Source of the DNA: a bacterium
GTDB lineage: Bacteria > Lindowbacteria > 2-12-FULL-62-27
Reading direction: 5' to 3'
Assembly: GCA_016202645.1 (NCBI GenBank)
Contig: JACQOF010000031.1
Location: 1-23,039, forward strand
DNA length: 23,039 bases
Under the pieces are notes generated by a model, which was not told the DNA's origin, did not search any database, and worked only from the letters and a program-made list of their open reading frames with translations. The number at the start of each line of letters is the position of its first letter. Positions within the stretch are counted from its first letter, which is position 1. The translations under genes were made by a program, and so were the position numbers. Shown here one piece after another: positions 1 to 7,348 of this stretch.

Positions 1-534
1 AAGCTTGTCCTTGAACCCAGGCGGCGTGTCCCCGTCGACGCCGCCGATCCGGATGTAGCTGTACGTGAGGCGCGCGCCGCAGAGCATCTCAAGCATGTCC
101 AGCACCATCTCGCGCTCGCGGAATCCGTACAGAAACGGCGTGATCGCGCCGGTGTCGATGCCGTAGGTGCCGAAGGCCAGAAGGTGCGACGCGATGCGGT
201 TGAGTTCCGTCACGATCACGCGCATCCACTCGCCGCGCTCCGGGACCTGGATGCCCGCCAGCTGTTCGACGGCCATGCAGTATCCGAGGTTGCAGCCCAT
301 GCCCGACACGTAGTCCATCCGGTCGGTGTACGGCACGAACATTCCGTAGAGCAGGTTCTCGCCGATTTTTTCGGCGCAGCGGTGCAGGTACCCGATGTCC
401 GGCTCAGCGCCGGTGCACATTTCGCCGTCGATCTTCAGCACCACCCGGAGCACCCCGTGGGTCGAGGGGTGCTGGGGCCCCATGTTGATCGTCAGCTCGT
501 CGGTCTTGATGTCGCGCTCGATTATCTCGTTCAT
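1..534 (-). CDS. nuoD: NADH-quinone oxidoreductase subunit D, N-terminal part (cut by window edge)
   Basis: This is the first 178 codons of the 49-kDa subunit of respiratory complex I, which sits in the peripheral arm and helps form the quinone site; its 3' end lies outside the window. The translation starts MNEIIERDIKTDELTINMGP and continues with the family hallmarks GPQHPSTHGVLR, EPDIGYLHR and EK at about residues 19-53. YTDRMDYVSGMGCNLGY and ERGEWMRVI..ELNRI.SHLL then follow. The ATG at 534-532 overlaps the nuoC stop as ATGA, so translation is probably coupled. NuoC and NuoD are separate proteins here, not the fused NuoCD of enterobacteria. Identification is by sequence recognition and is very secure. 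Confidence 0.97.
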   Translation of the reverse strand, partial: MNEIIERDIKTDELTINMGPQHPSTHGVLRVVLKIDGEMCTGAEPDIGYLHRCAEKIGENLLYGMFVPYTDRMDYVSGMGCNLGYCMAVEQLAGIQVPERGEWMRVIVTELNRIASHLLAFGTYGIDTGAITPFLYGFREREMVLDMLEMLCGARLTYSYIRIGGVDGDTPPGFKDKL

Positions 535-1067
535 ACGATCTCCGGGAGCGGCGGCCGGTTGTTGAGATCGATCAGGTTCACGTTATTCTGGATGCCGTGG
601 TAGAAATCCGGAGCTTTGTAATCCTTCCGGAGCGCGTGGCCCTCCCAATCGTCCGGGCAAAGGATCCGCCGAAGGTTCGGGTGGCCGGAAAACGTCACGC
701 CGGAAAGATCGTAACACTCGCGCTCGTGCCAGTTCGCGGCCGGCCACATATCCGTCAGACTCTCAAGCGATGCGCCATCGCGGGGGACCTCTGTCTTGAC
801 CGATATCCGGCGGCGGTTCCTGGAATCATAGAGATGGGAAACCACCCACATCTGATTTTCCTTGAGCCAGTCGACCGCGGCAAGCGAAACGAAAAAATCG
901 TAGCCCTCGGATTTCAGAAACGCATGGACTGGCTTCCACGAATCCGTCGATATTTTCAAGATGACGTCCGTAGGACAAATCTCCACTGCGAGTATCTTTT
1001 CTCCAAAATGGGATTTGGTCTTATCGGCGGCAATCTGGCCCGTTGAGGCAAGCACGCTAGAAGTCAT
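531..1067 (-). CDS. nuoC: NADH-quinone oxidoreductase subunit C (30 kDa)
   Basis: A 178-residue complex I peripheral-arm subunit of normal length for a stand-alone NuoC. The 30-kDa signature is plain at about residues 111-149: NWHERECYDLSGVTFSGHP, then LRRILCPDDWEGHALRKDY, and the C terminus ends near NNRPPLPEIV as usual. The ATG at 1067 is preceded by GGAGG seven bases upstream, which supports the start. Unusually, this ribosome-binding site and start region (1060-1078) is duplicated in inverted orientation 117 bp upstream, between nuoB and nuoC; see the repeat entry. The stop overlaps the nuoD start by ATGA. Confidence 0.97.
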   Translation of the reverse strand: MTSSVLASTGQIAADKTKSHFGEKILAVEICPTDVILKISTDSWKPVHAFLKSEGYDFFVSLAAVDWLKENQMWVVSHLYDSRNRRRISVKTEVPRDGASLESLTDMWPAANWHERECYDLSGVTFSGHPNLRRILCPDDWEGHALRKDYKAPDFYHGIQNNVNLIDLNNRPPLPEIV

Positions 1068-1214
1068 TTCAAAACCTCCTCCCGCCTGAGAGGCGGGCGG
1101 GGGGCAACGGGCCGGCGCCCGAACCGGAACGGATCCGCCGCAGGCGGAGAGTACCGGAACGCGGACGACGGGCCGTTGTCAGGACCCGCGGGTCAGAGGT
1201 TTTGAAATGACTTC
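1060..1214. repeat. 19-bp perfect inverted repeat copying the nuoC ribosome-binding/start region
   Basis: The arms are 1060-1078 and 1196-1214; read on the plus strand, the right arm is GAGGTTTTGAAATGACTTC, the exact reverse complement of the left. The left arm, read on the coding strand, holds the nuoC Shine-Dalgarno, ATG and second and third codons. In the nuo mRNA the 1214-1196 copy comes first and is complementary to the nuoC initiation site, so a 19-bp stem could bury it. The 117-nt loop contains further local stems: 1081-1097 (CCCGCCT/AGGCGGG, loop GAG), 1108-1121 (CGGGC/GCCCG), 1134-1148 (TCCGCC/GGCGGA) and the palindrome GACCCGCGGGTC at 1183-1194. The sequence facts are direct; the regulatory role is inference. 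Confidence 0.85.
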
Positions 1215-1227
1215 GGGGCATCGGCGC

Positions 1228-1893
1228 TCAAGCCTTCGCGGCAGCAACCGCGGCCGCTTTTTCTTTGGCCTTCTGCTCTTCCACGAGAGCTTCCTCATCC
1301 TGCGGCGTCAGGCCCCCGTGGCTGATTTTCTCTTCCCACTTCTTGCGCGATTCGGGCATACGCACGTATTCGGTCATGTGTTCGGCCTTGTTCGCCGCGG
1401 GCTTCGACGGCCGCGTCATCACGCCCTGCTTCTGGACTTTCTGCTGGAGCAGCCGCAAGCCGTCGATCAACGCCTCCGGGCGAGGCGGACAGCCGGGAAC
1501 GTACACGTCGACCGGGACGATGAGGTCGACGCCTTTCAGGACATGATAGCCGTGCAGAGCGTAAGGCCCGCCGCCGATCGTGCAGGCGCCCATCGCGATG
1601 ACGTAGCGGGGTTCGGGCATCTGGTCGTAGAGCCGCCGAACGCAGGGCGCCATCTTGAGCGTGACGGTTCCCGCCACGATCATGAGGTCGGCCTGGCGCG
1701 GCGTCGCGCGGAACGCGCCGGCGCCGAAACGGTCAAGGTCAAACCGGCTCGCACCGGTGGCCATCATCTCGATCGCACAGCACGCCAGACCAAACGTCAT
1801 CGGCCACAGACTGGACTTGCGGGCCCAGTTCAGGACCTTGTCGACGTTGGTCAGAATGATGTTTTCCTCGAACTTATATTCCAGCAAGCCCAT
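1228..1893 (-). CDS. nuoB: NADH-quinone oxidoreductase subunit B
   Basis: The N2 iron-sulfur subunit of complex I, the last electron carrier before quinone. The ligand cysteines are visible: tandem C38-C39 in [10 protein letters not shown], then MGACTIGGG and [11 protein letters not shown]; an additional cysteine occurs in MAPC. I start it at the ATG at 1893 ([11 protein letters not shown]), because GGGAGG lies eight bases upstream; the longer reading from 1941 runs into the A/T-rich repeat. At 221 residues it is longer than the core family because of a C-terminal tail rich in Lys, Glu and Ala (about residues 155-221), a variable feature in NuoB. It lies downstream of nuoA and about 160 bp upstream of nuoC, a gap filled by the inverted repeat. 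Confidence 0.96.
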   Translation of the reverse strand: MGLLEYKFEENIILTNVDKVLNWARKSSLWPMTFGLACCAIEMMATGASRFDLDRFGAGAFRATPRQADLMIVAGTVTLKMAPCVRRLYDQMPEPRYVIAMGACTIGGGPYALHGYHVLKGVDLIVPVDVYVPGCPPRPEALIDGLRLLQQKVQKQGVMTRPSKPAANKAEHMTEYVRMPESRKKWEEKISHGGLTPQDEEALVEEQKAKEKAAAVAAAKA

Positions 1894-1918
1894 TTCAAAT
1901 CCTCCCATTGCGGATGGG

Positions 1919-1971
1919 GGATTGCGAATTTCGAATTTCAATCCGCAATCCGAAATTCACAATCCGCAATC
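1919..1971. repeat. A/T-rich imperfect short repeats between nuoA and nuoB
   Basis: On the minus strand this stretch is built from recurring pieces: ATTGCGGATTG twice, AATTTCG or AAATTCG several times, and CGCAAT at the end. It stands out from the GC-rich surroundings and lies between the nuoA stop and the nuoB ribosome-binding site. Similar sequences, whose translation reads IRNSQS or IRNPQS, recur between genes in many uncultivated bacterial genomes, to my knowledge. There is no sign that it encodes a protein. Only this one copy is visible here. Confidence 0.6.
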
Positions 1972-2337
1972 TCATGTCGACTTGACCCACTCCAGATGCC
2001 CGTGCCGCCAGAGATACACCAATCCGAGCAGCAAAACCCCGACGAACGCGAAAATCTCGATCAATCCCTGCAGGCCCACCTGCTTCATGACCAACAGCGG
2101 CGGCACGATCGTGACAAACTCGACGTCGAAAATCAGAAACGCCAGCATGAGCACGTACACGCGCATGTCGAACATCGACTGCGCCGGGCCGAACGGATCC
2201 TTGCCGCACTCGTACGGCATGTTCTTCTCGCGATATGGATTTTCCGGCCGCAGAAGTTTCCCGAGGACCATCGGCGCCAGAACCATCCCGACCCCGATGA
2301 CCGCGAAAACCGCGACGACCAAGTACTGCTCCGCCAT
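1972..2337 (-). CDS. nuoA: NADH-quinone oxidoreductase subunit A
   Basis: A three-helix membrane subunit of complex I at the junction of the membrane and peripheral arms. The protein (121 residues from the ATG at 2337) has helices near residues 5-28, 63-85 and 90-112. It carries the family loop NPYREKNMPYECGKDPFG, with the conserved cysteine, and RVYVLMLAFLIFDVE, with the conserved FDVE acidic pair. A GTG three codons upstream (2346) is an alternative start; I prefer the ATG because a GGGG stretch sits eight bases before it. It is the first gene of the nuo operon and a promoter is seen just upstream. Confidence 0.95.
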   Translation of the reverse strand: MAEQYLVVAVFAVIGVGMVLAPMVLGKLLRPENPYREKNMPYECGKDPFGPAQSMFDMRVYVLMLAFLIFDVEFVTIVPPLLVMKQVGLQGLIEIFAFVGVLLLGLVYLWRHGHLEWVKST

Positions 2338-2377
2338 CAGAAGCACCCCAGCTGATTTGTTGTTAGTGTATCAACCC

Positions 2378-2406
2378 AACCTAACAGGCCCGGAGGCGGG
2401 AGTCAA
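2378..2406 (-). promoter_or_regulatory. Sigma70-type promoter of the nuo operon
   Basis: On the minus strand, TTGACT (2406-2401) and TAGGTT (2383-2378) are separated by exactly 17 bases, giving a start about base 2371 and a leader of about 34 nt before the nuoA ATG. The -35 is a near-perfect match and the -10 is weak. The -35 overlaps the stop codon of the upstream small ORF. Confidence 0.5.
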
Positions 2407-2525
2407 TTTGATTTTCCGGCCCGAACGGTTGGATATAAAAATTCCTGTTCCATGGCGAGAACCTTGCGCCGTGCGGCGACGAGGATCGTATACGCTTTTA
2501 TGTTCTTGATCTCAGCGTCATTCAT
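2403..2525 (-). CDS. Possible 40-residue protein coupled to the MFS gene
   Basis: The reading frame MNDAEIKNIKAYTILVAARR continues for 20 more residues to GKSN. Its ATG overlaps the MFS stop codon as ATGA, the same coupling used by most gene pairs in this window. The sequence is charged and helical-looking (repeated K/E/R with A/L/V), with no signal peptide or cysteines, and I recognise no family. A GGAAGG motif lies in front but only one base from the ATG, which is too close for a good ribosome-binding site. It could be a small soluble partner of the transporter, or chance. Confidence 0.4.
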   Translation of the reverse strand: MNDAEIKNIKAYTILVAARRKVLAMEQEFLYPTVRAGKSN

Positions 2526-3706
2526 CCCTTCCGGACAAACCACGCCGTTGCGAGAAGTCCGAAGCCGGTGGCCACGAGAAGATTGATCTTTGGATCCATC
2601 TGCCAGAGGAGCGCGCCCGCGAGGACGCCGGCGGACACGATGCTGTCGCGGATGAGATAGTAGAGCCCGAAGGTCGACGCCTTGGCGTGGTCCGGCGCGA
2701 GGTCCAGGATCATGGCCTTCCGGGCGGGCTCGCCAAACTCCTTGAGGCCTCGAAGCACGAACGCCGCGACGAGCCACTCGAAGGACTGACAGAACAGGAG
2801 GGCCACGGGAAAGAGCGAGAAGAACAGGAAAGTGGCCGCGACGAACGGTTTTTTGGCGCCGCGGTCGGCGAAGTACGCGACCGGAACGTAGATCAGCATC
2901 GCCGTCGCCATCTCAACCGCCGACAGCAGTCCGAACTGGCTTGCGGTCACGGGCGAGGAAACCAGTTTCATGCACCAGACCACGACGAAGGCGTAGGGAA
3001 TCTGCTCGCAAAACCGCACGAGGATGTCGGCCACGAGGAGATTTTTCAAACCCGGCGAAAATCGGAGATGAGCAAAGGCCGTAAAAATGGATGGAGGCGC
3101 CGGTTCCTTTGCGCGCGAGTCTTCCGTGATCAATTTCTGCTGGATCAGCATGGAAACGAGCGCCATCAGAATCGCCGCGCCGAACGCCGCCCGGATCCCA
3201 TCGACTTCCCCCCACCGGTCGATCAGGACTCCGCCGATCAGGGGGCCCAGCGCCATGGGAATTCGCTGGACCATCGAGTGCATCGACACCCCCATCGTCC
3301 TCTTGGCCGCCGGCTGGAGCTTGAAGATCAGGTCCATCGTGGCCGGGAGGGAGATGGCGCCCCAGGAGAGAAACAAGACCGCGCCGGCGATCACGGCATG
3401 CCAGGACGGAACGGCAATCACCACGAGGTACCCGGCCATGGCCATGAGATTAAAGATCGCCAGCGAGAGCTTCGGGCCGATGCGGTCGGAAAGATATCCG
3501 CCGGCGAGAGAATAGAGAGCGGACAGCAGATTCTGAAGGCTGTTCAGAAGGCCGATGATCATGGGCCCCGCGCCGAGCGCGATCAGGTAGATCGGCAGAA
3601 ACCGTTCTGCCATTCTCCCGCCCGTCCCGACGAGAATGACCATCCCCAGAACCGCCGCCATGCCGGATTGAAGACCCAAAAAATCAATGACGCGCCGCGC
3701 GGACAT
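2522..3706 (-). CDS. Major facilitator superfamily transporter
   Basis: A polytopic inner-membrane permease of about 394 residues from the ATG at 3706 (MSARRVIDFLG), with about 12 hydrophobic segments. The loop-2/3 MFS motif is visible as GGYLSDRIGPKLSLA near residue 68, and a partial copy in the second half reads YFADRGAKKPFVA. The central charged loop (KLITEDSRAKEPAPP, about residues 190-205) separates the two six-helix halves. The substrate cannot be told. Drug-efflux-like or sugar-type MFS proteins share this layout. The frame stays open to an ATG at 3775, but a strong promoter lies between that ATG and 3706, so the shorter start is preferred; no Shine-Dalgarno is seen there. It is divergent from the PepSY operon. 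Confidence 0.88.
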   Translation of the reverse strand: MSARRVIDFLGLQSGMAAVLGMVILVGTGGRMAERFLPIYLIALGAGPMIIGLLNSLQNLLSALYSLAGGYLSDRIGPKLSLAIFNLMAMAGYLVVIAVPSWHAVIAGAVLFLSWGAISLPATMDLIFKLQPAAKRTMGVSMHSMVQRIPMALGPLIGGVLIDRWGEVDGIRAAFGAAILMALVSMLIQQKLITEDSRAKEPAPPSIFTAFAHLRFSPGLKNLLVADILVRFCEQIPYAFVVVWCMKLVSSPVTASQFGLLSAVEMATAMLIYVPVAYFADRGAKKPFVAATFLFFSLFPVALLFCQSFEWLVAAFVLRGLKEFGEPARKAMILDLAPDHAKASTFGLYYLIRDSIVSAGVLAGALLWQMDPKINLLVATGFGLLATAWFVRKG

Positions 3707-3713
3707 GCCACAA

Positions 3714-3742
3714 ATTGTAATCCCGTGCCGCCGGGGGGTCAA
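3714..3742 (-). promoter_or_regulatory. Promoter giving a leaderless MFS transcript
   Basis: On the minus strand, TTGACC (3742-3737), a spacer of exactly 17, then TACAAT (3719-3714). Seven bases after the -10 comes the ATG at 3706-3704, so transcription would begin at base 3707 or 3706. The mRNA would have a 0-1 nt leader, which fits the missing Shine-Dalgarno. Confidence 0.6.
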
Positions 3743-3831
3743 CGCCAAAATCGTCATGTTCCCATAATGTTTCACAAGGTAACCTGCGCCGGAAAAATTG
3801 AGACGCCAAAAAAAGAAGGAGGATCAAGTTC

Positions 3832-4782
3832 ATGAAACATCTGCTTGCGTTTGGGATCGTGTGCGGCCTTGTCCTTGGGTCAGCCGTCGCCGGTTTGGCC
3901 AAGGAGAAGAAAATCAAGTGGTCGGATGTTCCGGCGGCCGTGAAGACGACGATTGAGGAGCGCGTCAAGGATGGGAAGATCACCGAGGTCGTCAAGAAGG
4001 AAATTCGAGGAAAGGTTTTCTATGAATTCGAGGTCCAAAAAGACGGGAAAGAGATGGACTACAGCGTTGCCGCCGACGGGAAATTCCTCGGCATCGAGGG
4101 CCCCGGGGACGAGGAGTACATGGGGGAAGAGTCTGAGGAAGGCAAGGGCGATTGGATCGACACCTTTCAGGTACGCGAAAGCGATTTCGTGGCCCATGGG
4201 CGCAACCGGTATTTCATTTTGGAGCCGGGCCATCAGCTGTATTTGAAAGGCAAGGACGACGGCGAGGATGCGGATCTGACCCTCACGGTTCTCACCGAAA
4301 CCCGCAAAGTCGGCGGGATCGAGACGCGGATTGTCGAGGAGCGGGAGACCAAGAACGGCCAGATTATCGAGGTATCCCGGAATTTCTTCGCCCTCGACCG
4401 CAAGACCAACGATGTGTATTATTTTGGAGAAGAGGTGGACATGTACGAAGACGGGAAGGTCAGCGGTCATGGCGGCGCGTGGCTTGCGGGTATTGACGGC
4501 GCGCGGTACGGTCTCCTGATGCCGGGCGCGCCCAAGGTGGGATACAAGCATTACCAGGAAATCGCGCCGGAAGTGGCGATGGACCGGGCGGAAATCGTCA
4601 GCGTGAGCGAGACATTCAAGACGCCGGCCGGCACGTTCAAGGATTGCCTGAAAGTCGCGGAGACATCGCCGCTGGAACCCGGACATCCGGAACACAAGTT
4701 TTACGCTCCGGGAATCGGCCTGATCCGGGATGGCGGGTTGAAACTGGTCCGGCATGGGCCGGTCAAGGAAGAGGAAAAGTAA
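3832..4782 (+). CDS. Secreted protein with N-terminal PepSY-like domain
   Basis: A 316-residue exported protein. Residues 1-23 are a signal peptide (MKHLLAFGIVCGLVLGSAVAGLA, cleaved before KEKK). Residues about 25-95 look like a PepSY-like fold, with VPAAVKTTIEERVKDGKITEVVKKE followed by strands (VFYEFEVQKDGKEMDYSVAADGKFLGIE). The remainder (about 110-316) is a beta-rich domain of unknown function ending HKFYAPGIGLIRDGGLKLV; I have seen this type in environmental bacteria but know no activity. AAGGAGG lies about nine bases before the ATG. It opens the operon that continues with a second PepSY protein, a two-component system and a phosphate transporter, which suggests an envelope-sensing or ligand-binding role. 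This role is inferred. Confidence 0.8.
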   Translation: MKHLLAFGIVCGLVLGSAVAGLAKEKKIKWSDVPAAVKTTIEERVKDGKITEVVKKEIRGKVFYEFEVQKDGKEMDYSVAADGKFLGIEGPGDEEYMGEESEEGKGDWIDTFQVRESDFVAHGRNRYFILEPGHQLYLKGKDDGEDADLTLTVLTETRKVGGIETRIVEERETKNGQIIEVSRNFFALDRKTNDVYYFGEEVDMYEDGKVSGHGGAWLAGIDGARYGLLMPGAPKVGYKHYQEIAPEVAMDRAEIVSVSETFKTPAGTFKDCLKVAETSPLEPGHPEHKFYAPGIGLIRDGGLKLVRHGPVKEEEK

Positions 4783-4800
4783 CAGAAAGAGGGTGAGGAC

Positions 4801-5244
4801 ATGAACAGGCGTTGGATTCGTGGGATCGCCCTGATCGTGGCGTTGTCCTGCGCGACGGGAACGGCCATGGTGTTCGCGAAATCAGAGGACCCTGATGAAA
4901 AAATTTCGGGAAGCATCCCCATCCCGGATGAATCGGTGACTCTGGCGAACTTGGCCAGAGTGAATCTGATTGACGCGGTGAAGTCGGCCCTGGCCGCCGT
5001 CCCCGGCAAGGCCGTTTCGGCGGAGTTGGAGGACGAAGCCGGATTTTTGGTGTATTCGGTCGAGATCGTCTCCGGCGAAAAGGTCACCGAAGTCAAGGTG
5101 GACGCCGGCAACAAGAGGATTTTAAGAACCGAAGTGCAGGACGAGTGCGGGGACAAGGGAGAGTGCGGAGGCAAGGGCAAAAACGAAGACGAGGATGAGG
5201 ACGGGAAAGGCAGTGCCAAAAAGGACGTTCGAGACGAGGACTGA
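4801..5244 (+). CDS. Secreted PepSY-domain protein with acidic tail
   Basis: A 147-residue exported protein: signal peptide 1-26 (ending TGTAMVFA), then one PepSY unit, about residues 48-110, with SVTLANLARVNLIDAVKSALAA helix followed by AELEDEAGFLVYSVEIVSG and KVTEVKVDAGNKRIL. PepSY domains bind or inhibit periplasmic partners. The last 33 residues form a low-complexity tail with two cysteines (DECGDKGEC) and the run NEDEDEDGKG, which could bind divalent cations; that is inference. The stop overlaps the response-regulator start by one base (TGATG), and the ribosome-binding site is GAGGGTGAGG just before the ATG. Small PepSY proteins next to OmpR-type two-component genes are a recurrent arrangement. 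Confidence 0.82.
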   Translation: MNRRWIRGIALIVALSCATGTAMVFAKSEDPDEKISGSIPIPDESVTLANLARVNLIDAVKSALAAVPGKAVSAELEDEAGFLVYSVEIVSGEKVTEVKVDAGNKRILRTEVQDECGDKGECGGKGKNEDEDEDGKGSAKKDVRDED

Positions 5245-5921
5245 TGAGAATTTTGTTTGTCGAGGACTCGGTCCGGCTCCGGCAGTCGGTGGGCGCCGGC
5301 CTCAAAAAGGCGGGGCATGCCGTTGATTCGACCGGCGACGGCCCGGAGGGGCTCTGGTACGCGGAATCAAACGAGTATGACGTGATCATTCTTGACTGGA
5401 TGCTGCCCGGCATGGACGGGATGGAGATTCTCGGAAAGTTACGGGACAATGGAAAACAGACGCCCATCCTGTTTCTCACGGCGAAGGATACGGTGGACGA
5501 CCGCGTCGAGGGCCTTCAGTCGGGGGCGGATGATTATCTCGTCAAGCCTTTCGCCTTCGAGGAACTTCTCGCGCGGGTCCAGACGCTCGCGCGGCGGGGC
5601 TACGGCGTTCGGACGGCTCGAATTGCCGTCGCGGATCTCGTGATCGACACCGCGTCAAAGACGGCCGCCCGGAAGGGAAAGCCCGTCGATCTGACGCCGC
5701 GCGAGTACAAACTTCTGGAGTATCTGGCGCACCGTCAGGGCGAAGTGGTCACGCGGACCGAGATTGAGGAGCGCATCTATGACGAGCATGCGGAACCGAT
5801 GAGCAACGTGGTGGATTCAACCGTGTGCGGGTTACGGAGGAAAATCGACCGGCCGGGCGCCGCGTCGCTTCTCCATACCCGGCGCGGCTTGGGATACGTT
5901 CTTGGAGAGGCGAAGTCATGA
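5244..5921 (+). CDS. OmpR/PhoB-family response regulator
   Basis: A 225-residue two-component transcription factor. The receiver domain (1-115) has the acidic pair E7-D8, phosphoacceptor D51 in ILDWMLPGMDG, T79 in FLTAKD and K101 in YLVKPF. The winged-helix DNA-binding domain (about 127-222) has the usual DLTPREYKLLEYLAHRQGEV and VVDSTVCGLRRKID segments and ends RRGLGYVLGE. All catalytic residues are present. It overlaps the upstream PepSY gene by one base and the downstream kinase by ATGA, so it is certainly co-translated with them. Target promoters are unknown; the PiT genes downstream and the operon's own promoter are the obvious candidates. I see no clear direct-repeat binding site upstream of 3832. 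Confidence 0.96.
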   Translation: MRILFVEDSVRLRQSVGAGLKKAGHAVDSTGDGPEGLWYAESNEYDVIILDWMLPGMDGMEILGKLRDNGKQTPILFLTAKDTVDDRVEGLQSGADDYLVKPFAFEELLARVQTLARRGYGVRTARIAVADLVIDTASKTAARKGKPVDLTPREYKLLEYLAHRQGEVVTRTEIEERIYDEHAEPMSNVVDSTVCGLRRKIDRPGAASLLHTRRGLGYVLGEAKS

Positions 5922-7348
5922 TCTCCATCCGCCGGTCGCTGACGCTGTGGCTGATTCCGGGTCTTCTTGCGATTCTCGCCGCCGGGGGTGCCGGACTCTT
6001 CTTCACCGTCCGCTCCATCCTGACATCGGATTTTGACGCGTCCCTGCGAATCAAGGCCCAGGCGCTGGCCACCCTGATCAAATCGGAGGATGGGCAAATT
6101 GAGGTGGAATTTTTGAATGATCGCATGACCGCGTTTGATCGGGGCATGGAACCGGAATTTTTCGAAATCCGCTCCGAAGACGGCGCGGTTCTCGGCCGGT
6201 CGGGAAATCTGGGATCGCTTGATTTGCAGGCGCGCCCGGGATCCTTTGACGCCCCCGATTTCCGGAATGTGAATCTGCCGGACGGCCGCCCGGGCCGCGC
6301 GGCGGGCATCCGGTTTCGGCCGGTCAGCGAGGTGGAGGAAGAAGGCCGGCCTGTCGTCGAGCCCGCGGCGGCAGGAGGTGAGGTTACTCTGGTTGTGGCG
6401 AGAGACCGGACGGATCTGGATAAAACTCTGGCGGCAATCGGAGTGGGCATCGGCGGCATCGGCCTCGGGATGATCGCGGCGTCGGCGTTCATGGTTGGGA
6501 CCGCCGTTCGCCGAGGCCTCCGTCCGCTCGATCATCTGAGCGATCGCGTTGCGTCGATTGAGGCATCGTCCCTTTCAGAACGGTTCCCGGCTGACGCGAT
6601 GCCCGCCGAGCTTAAGCCCGTTTGCGGCCGGCTGAACGATCTTCTGGCGAGGCTTGAGCAATCCTTTCAACGGGAACGCCGGTTCAGCGCGAACGTCGCG
6701 CACGAGCTTCGCACCCCCATAGCGGAACTGCGGTCCATGGCCGAGGTTGCTTTGAAGTATCCCGAGGATGAAGCCGCGGATGCCCGAACGATCCGGGAGG
6801 CGCTGGCCATCGCGATTCAGATGCAGACCCTGGTGGAAACGCTGCTCAGAGTCGGCCGCTGCCAGTCGGGCCGGGAATGTGTCCGCCGGGAATCCGTGCC
6901 GCTGTCAAAATTGGTCGAAGAGGTCTGGCGTCCGCTTGAGACCCCGGCCCGTAACAAGGGCCTGGTGGTTTCGAATGAATTGCCGTCCGACACAGTCATC
7001 GATACGGACCCGGGTCTGTTCCGGACCATCGTCCAGAACCTTCTGTCCAACGCCGTCGAGTACGCGCCCGCCGGCGGGCGGGTCGGCATTGGATGGATTC
7101 GGACAAACGGCGGATTTGAGGTCAAGGTGGACAACACCTGTGAATCCCTGACCCCTGATGATCTTTCGCATCTGACGGAACCTTTTTGGCGAAAGGACGC
7201 GGCCCGGACAAATTCGTCCCACGCGGGTCTCGGGCTGACGCTGGCTTCCGAGTGCGCCCGTCTTCTGTCGATGGAACTTTCGGCGGATTTGTCGACCGGA
7301 AATCAGCTTAATCAGCTTCGAATGACTTTGCACGCCGGATCCGTATGA
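5918..7348 (+). CDS. Sensor histidine kinase
   Basis: A 476-residue membrane kinase, partner of the preceding regulator. Transmembrane helices are at about 10-31 and 172-196, enclosing a periplasmic sensor region of about 140 residues of unknown fold. A HAMP segment follows (about 197-250), then HisKA with the phosphoacceptor H262 in NVAHELRTPIAE. The ATPase domain (about 365-472) has N374 and N378 in QNLLSNAVEYA, the D405 box KVDNT, and GLGLTLA near 437. The ATG at 5918 (MISIRRSLTLW) overlaps the regulator stop as ATGA and follows GGAGAGG; an upstream in-frame ATG at 5825 lies inside the regulator and is ignored. The stop overlaps the DUF47 start, again as ATGA. The signal sensed is unknown. 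Confidence 0.95.
   Translation: MISIRRSLTLWLIPGLLAILAAGGAGLFFTVRSILTSDFDASLRIKAQALATLIKSEDGQIEVEFLNDRMTAFDRGMEPEFFEIRSEDGAVLGRSGNLGSLDLQARPGSFDAPDFRNVNLPDGRPGRAAGIRFRPVSEVEEEGRPVVEPAAAGGEVTLVVARDRTDLDKTLAAIGVGIGGIGLGMIAASAFMVGTAVRRGLRPLDHLSDRVASIEASSLSERFPADAMPAELKPVCGRLNDLLARLEQSFQRERRFSANVAHELRTPIAELRSMAEVALKYPEDEAADARTIREALAIAIQMQTLVETLLRVGRCQSGRECVRRESVPLSKLVEEVWRPLETPARNKGLVVSNELPSDTVIDTDPGLFRTIVQNLLSNAVEYAPAGGRVGIGWIRTNGGFEVKVDNTCESLTPDDLSHLTEPFWRKDAARTNSSHAGLGLTLASECARLLSMELSADLSTGNQLNQLRMTLHAGSV

Noticed and set aside
1207-2355. 382-codon plus-strand frame over nuoA and nuoB
   Set aside because: Its ATG is the inverted duplicate of the nuoC start; the rest is antisense to clear nuo genes.
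3763-3799. Promoter for the PepSY operon (CATAAT at 3763, or TTCACA-N17-AAAATT at 3771)
   Set aside because: Neither has both hexamers near consensus; too weak to claim.
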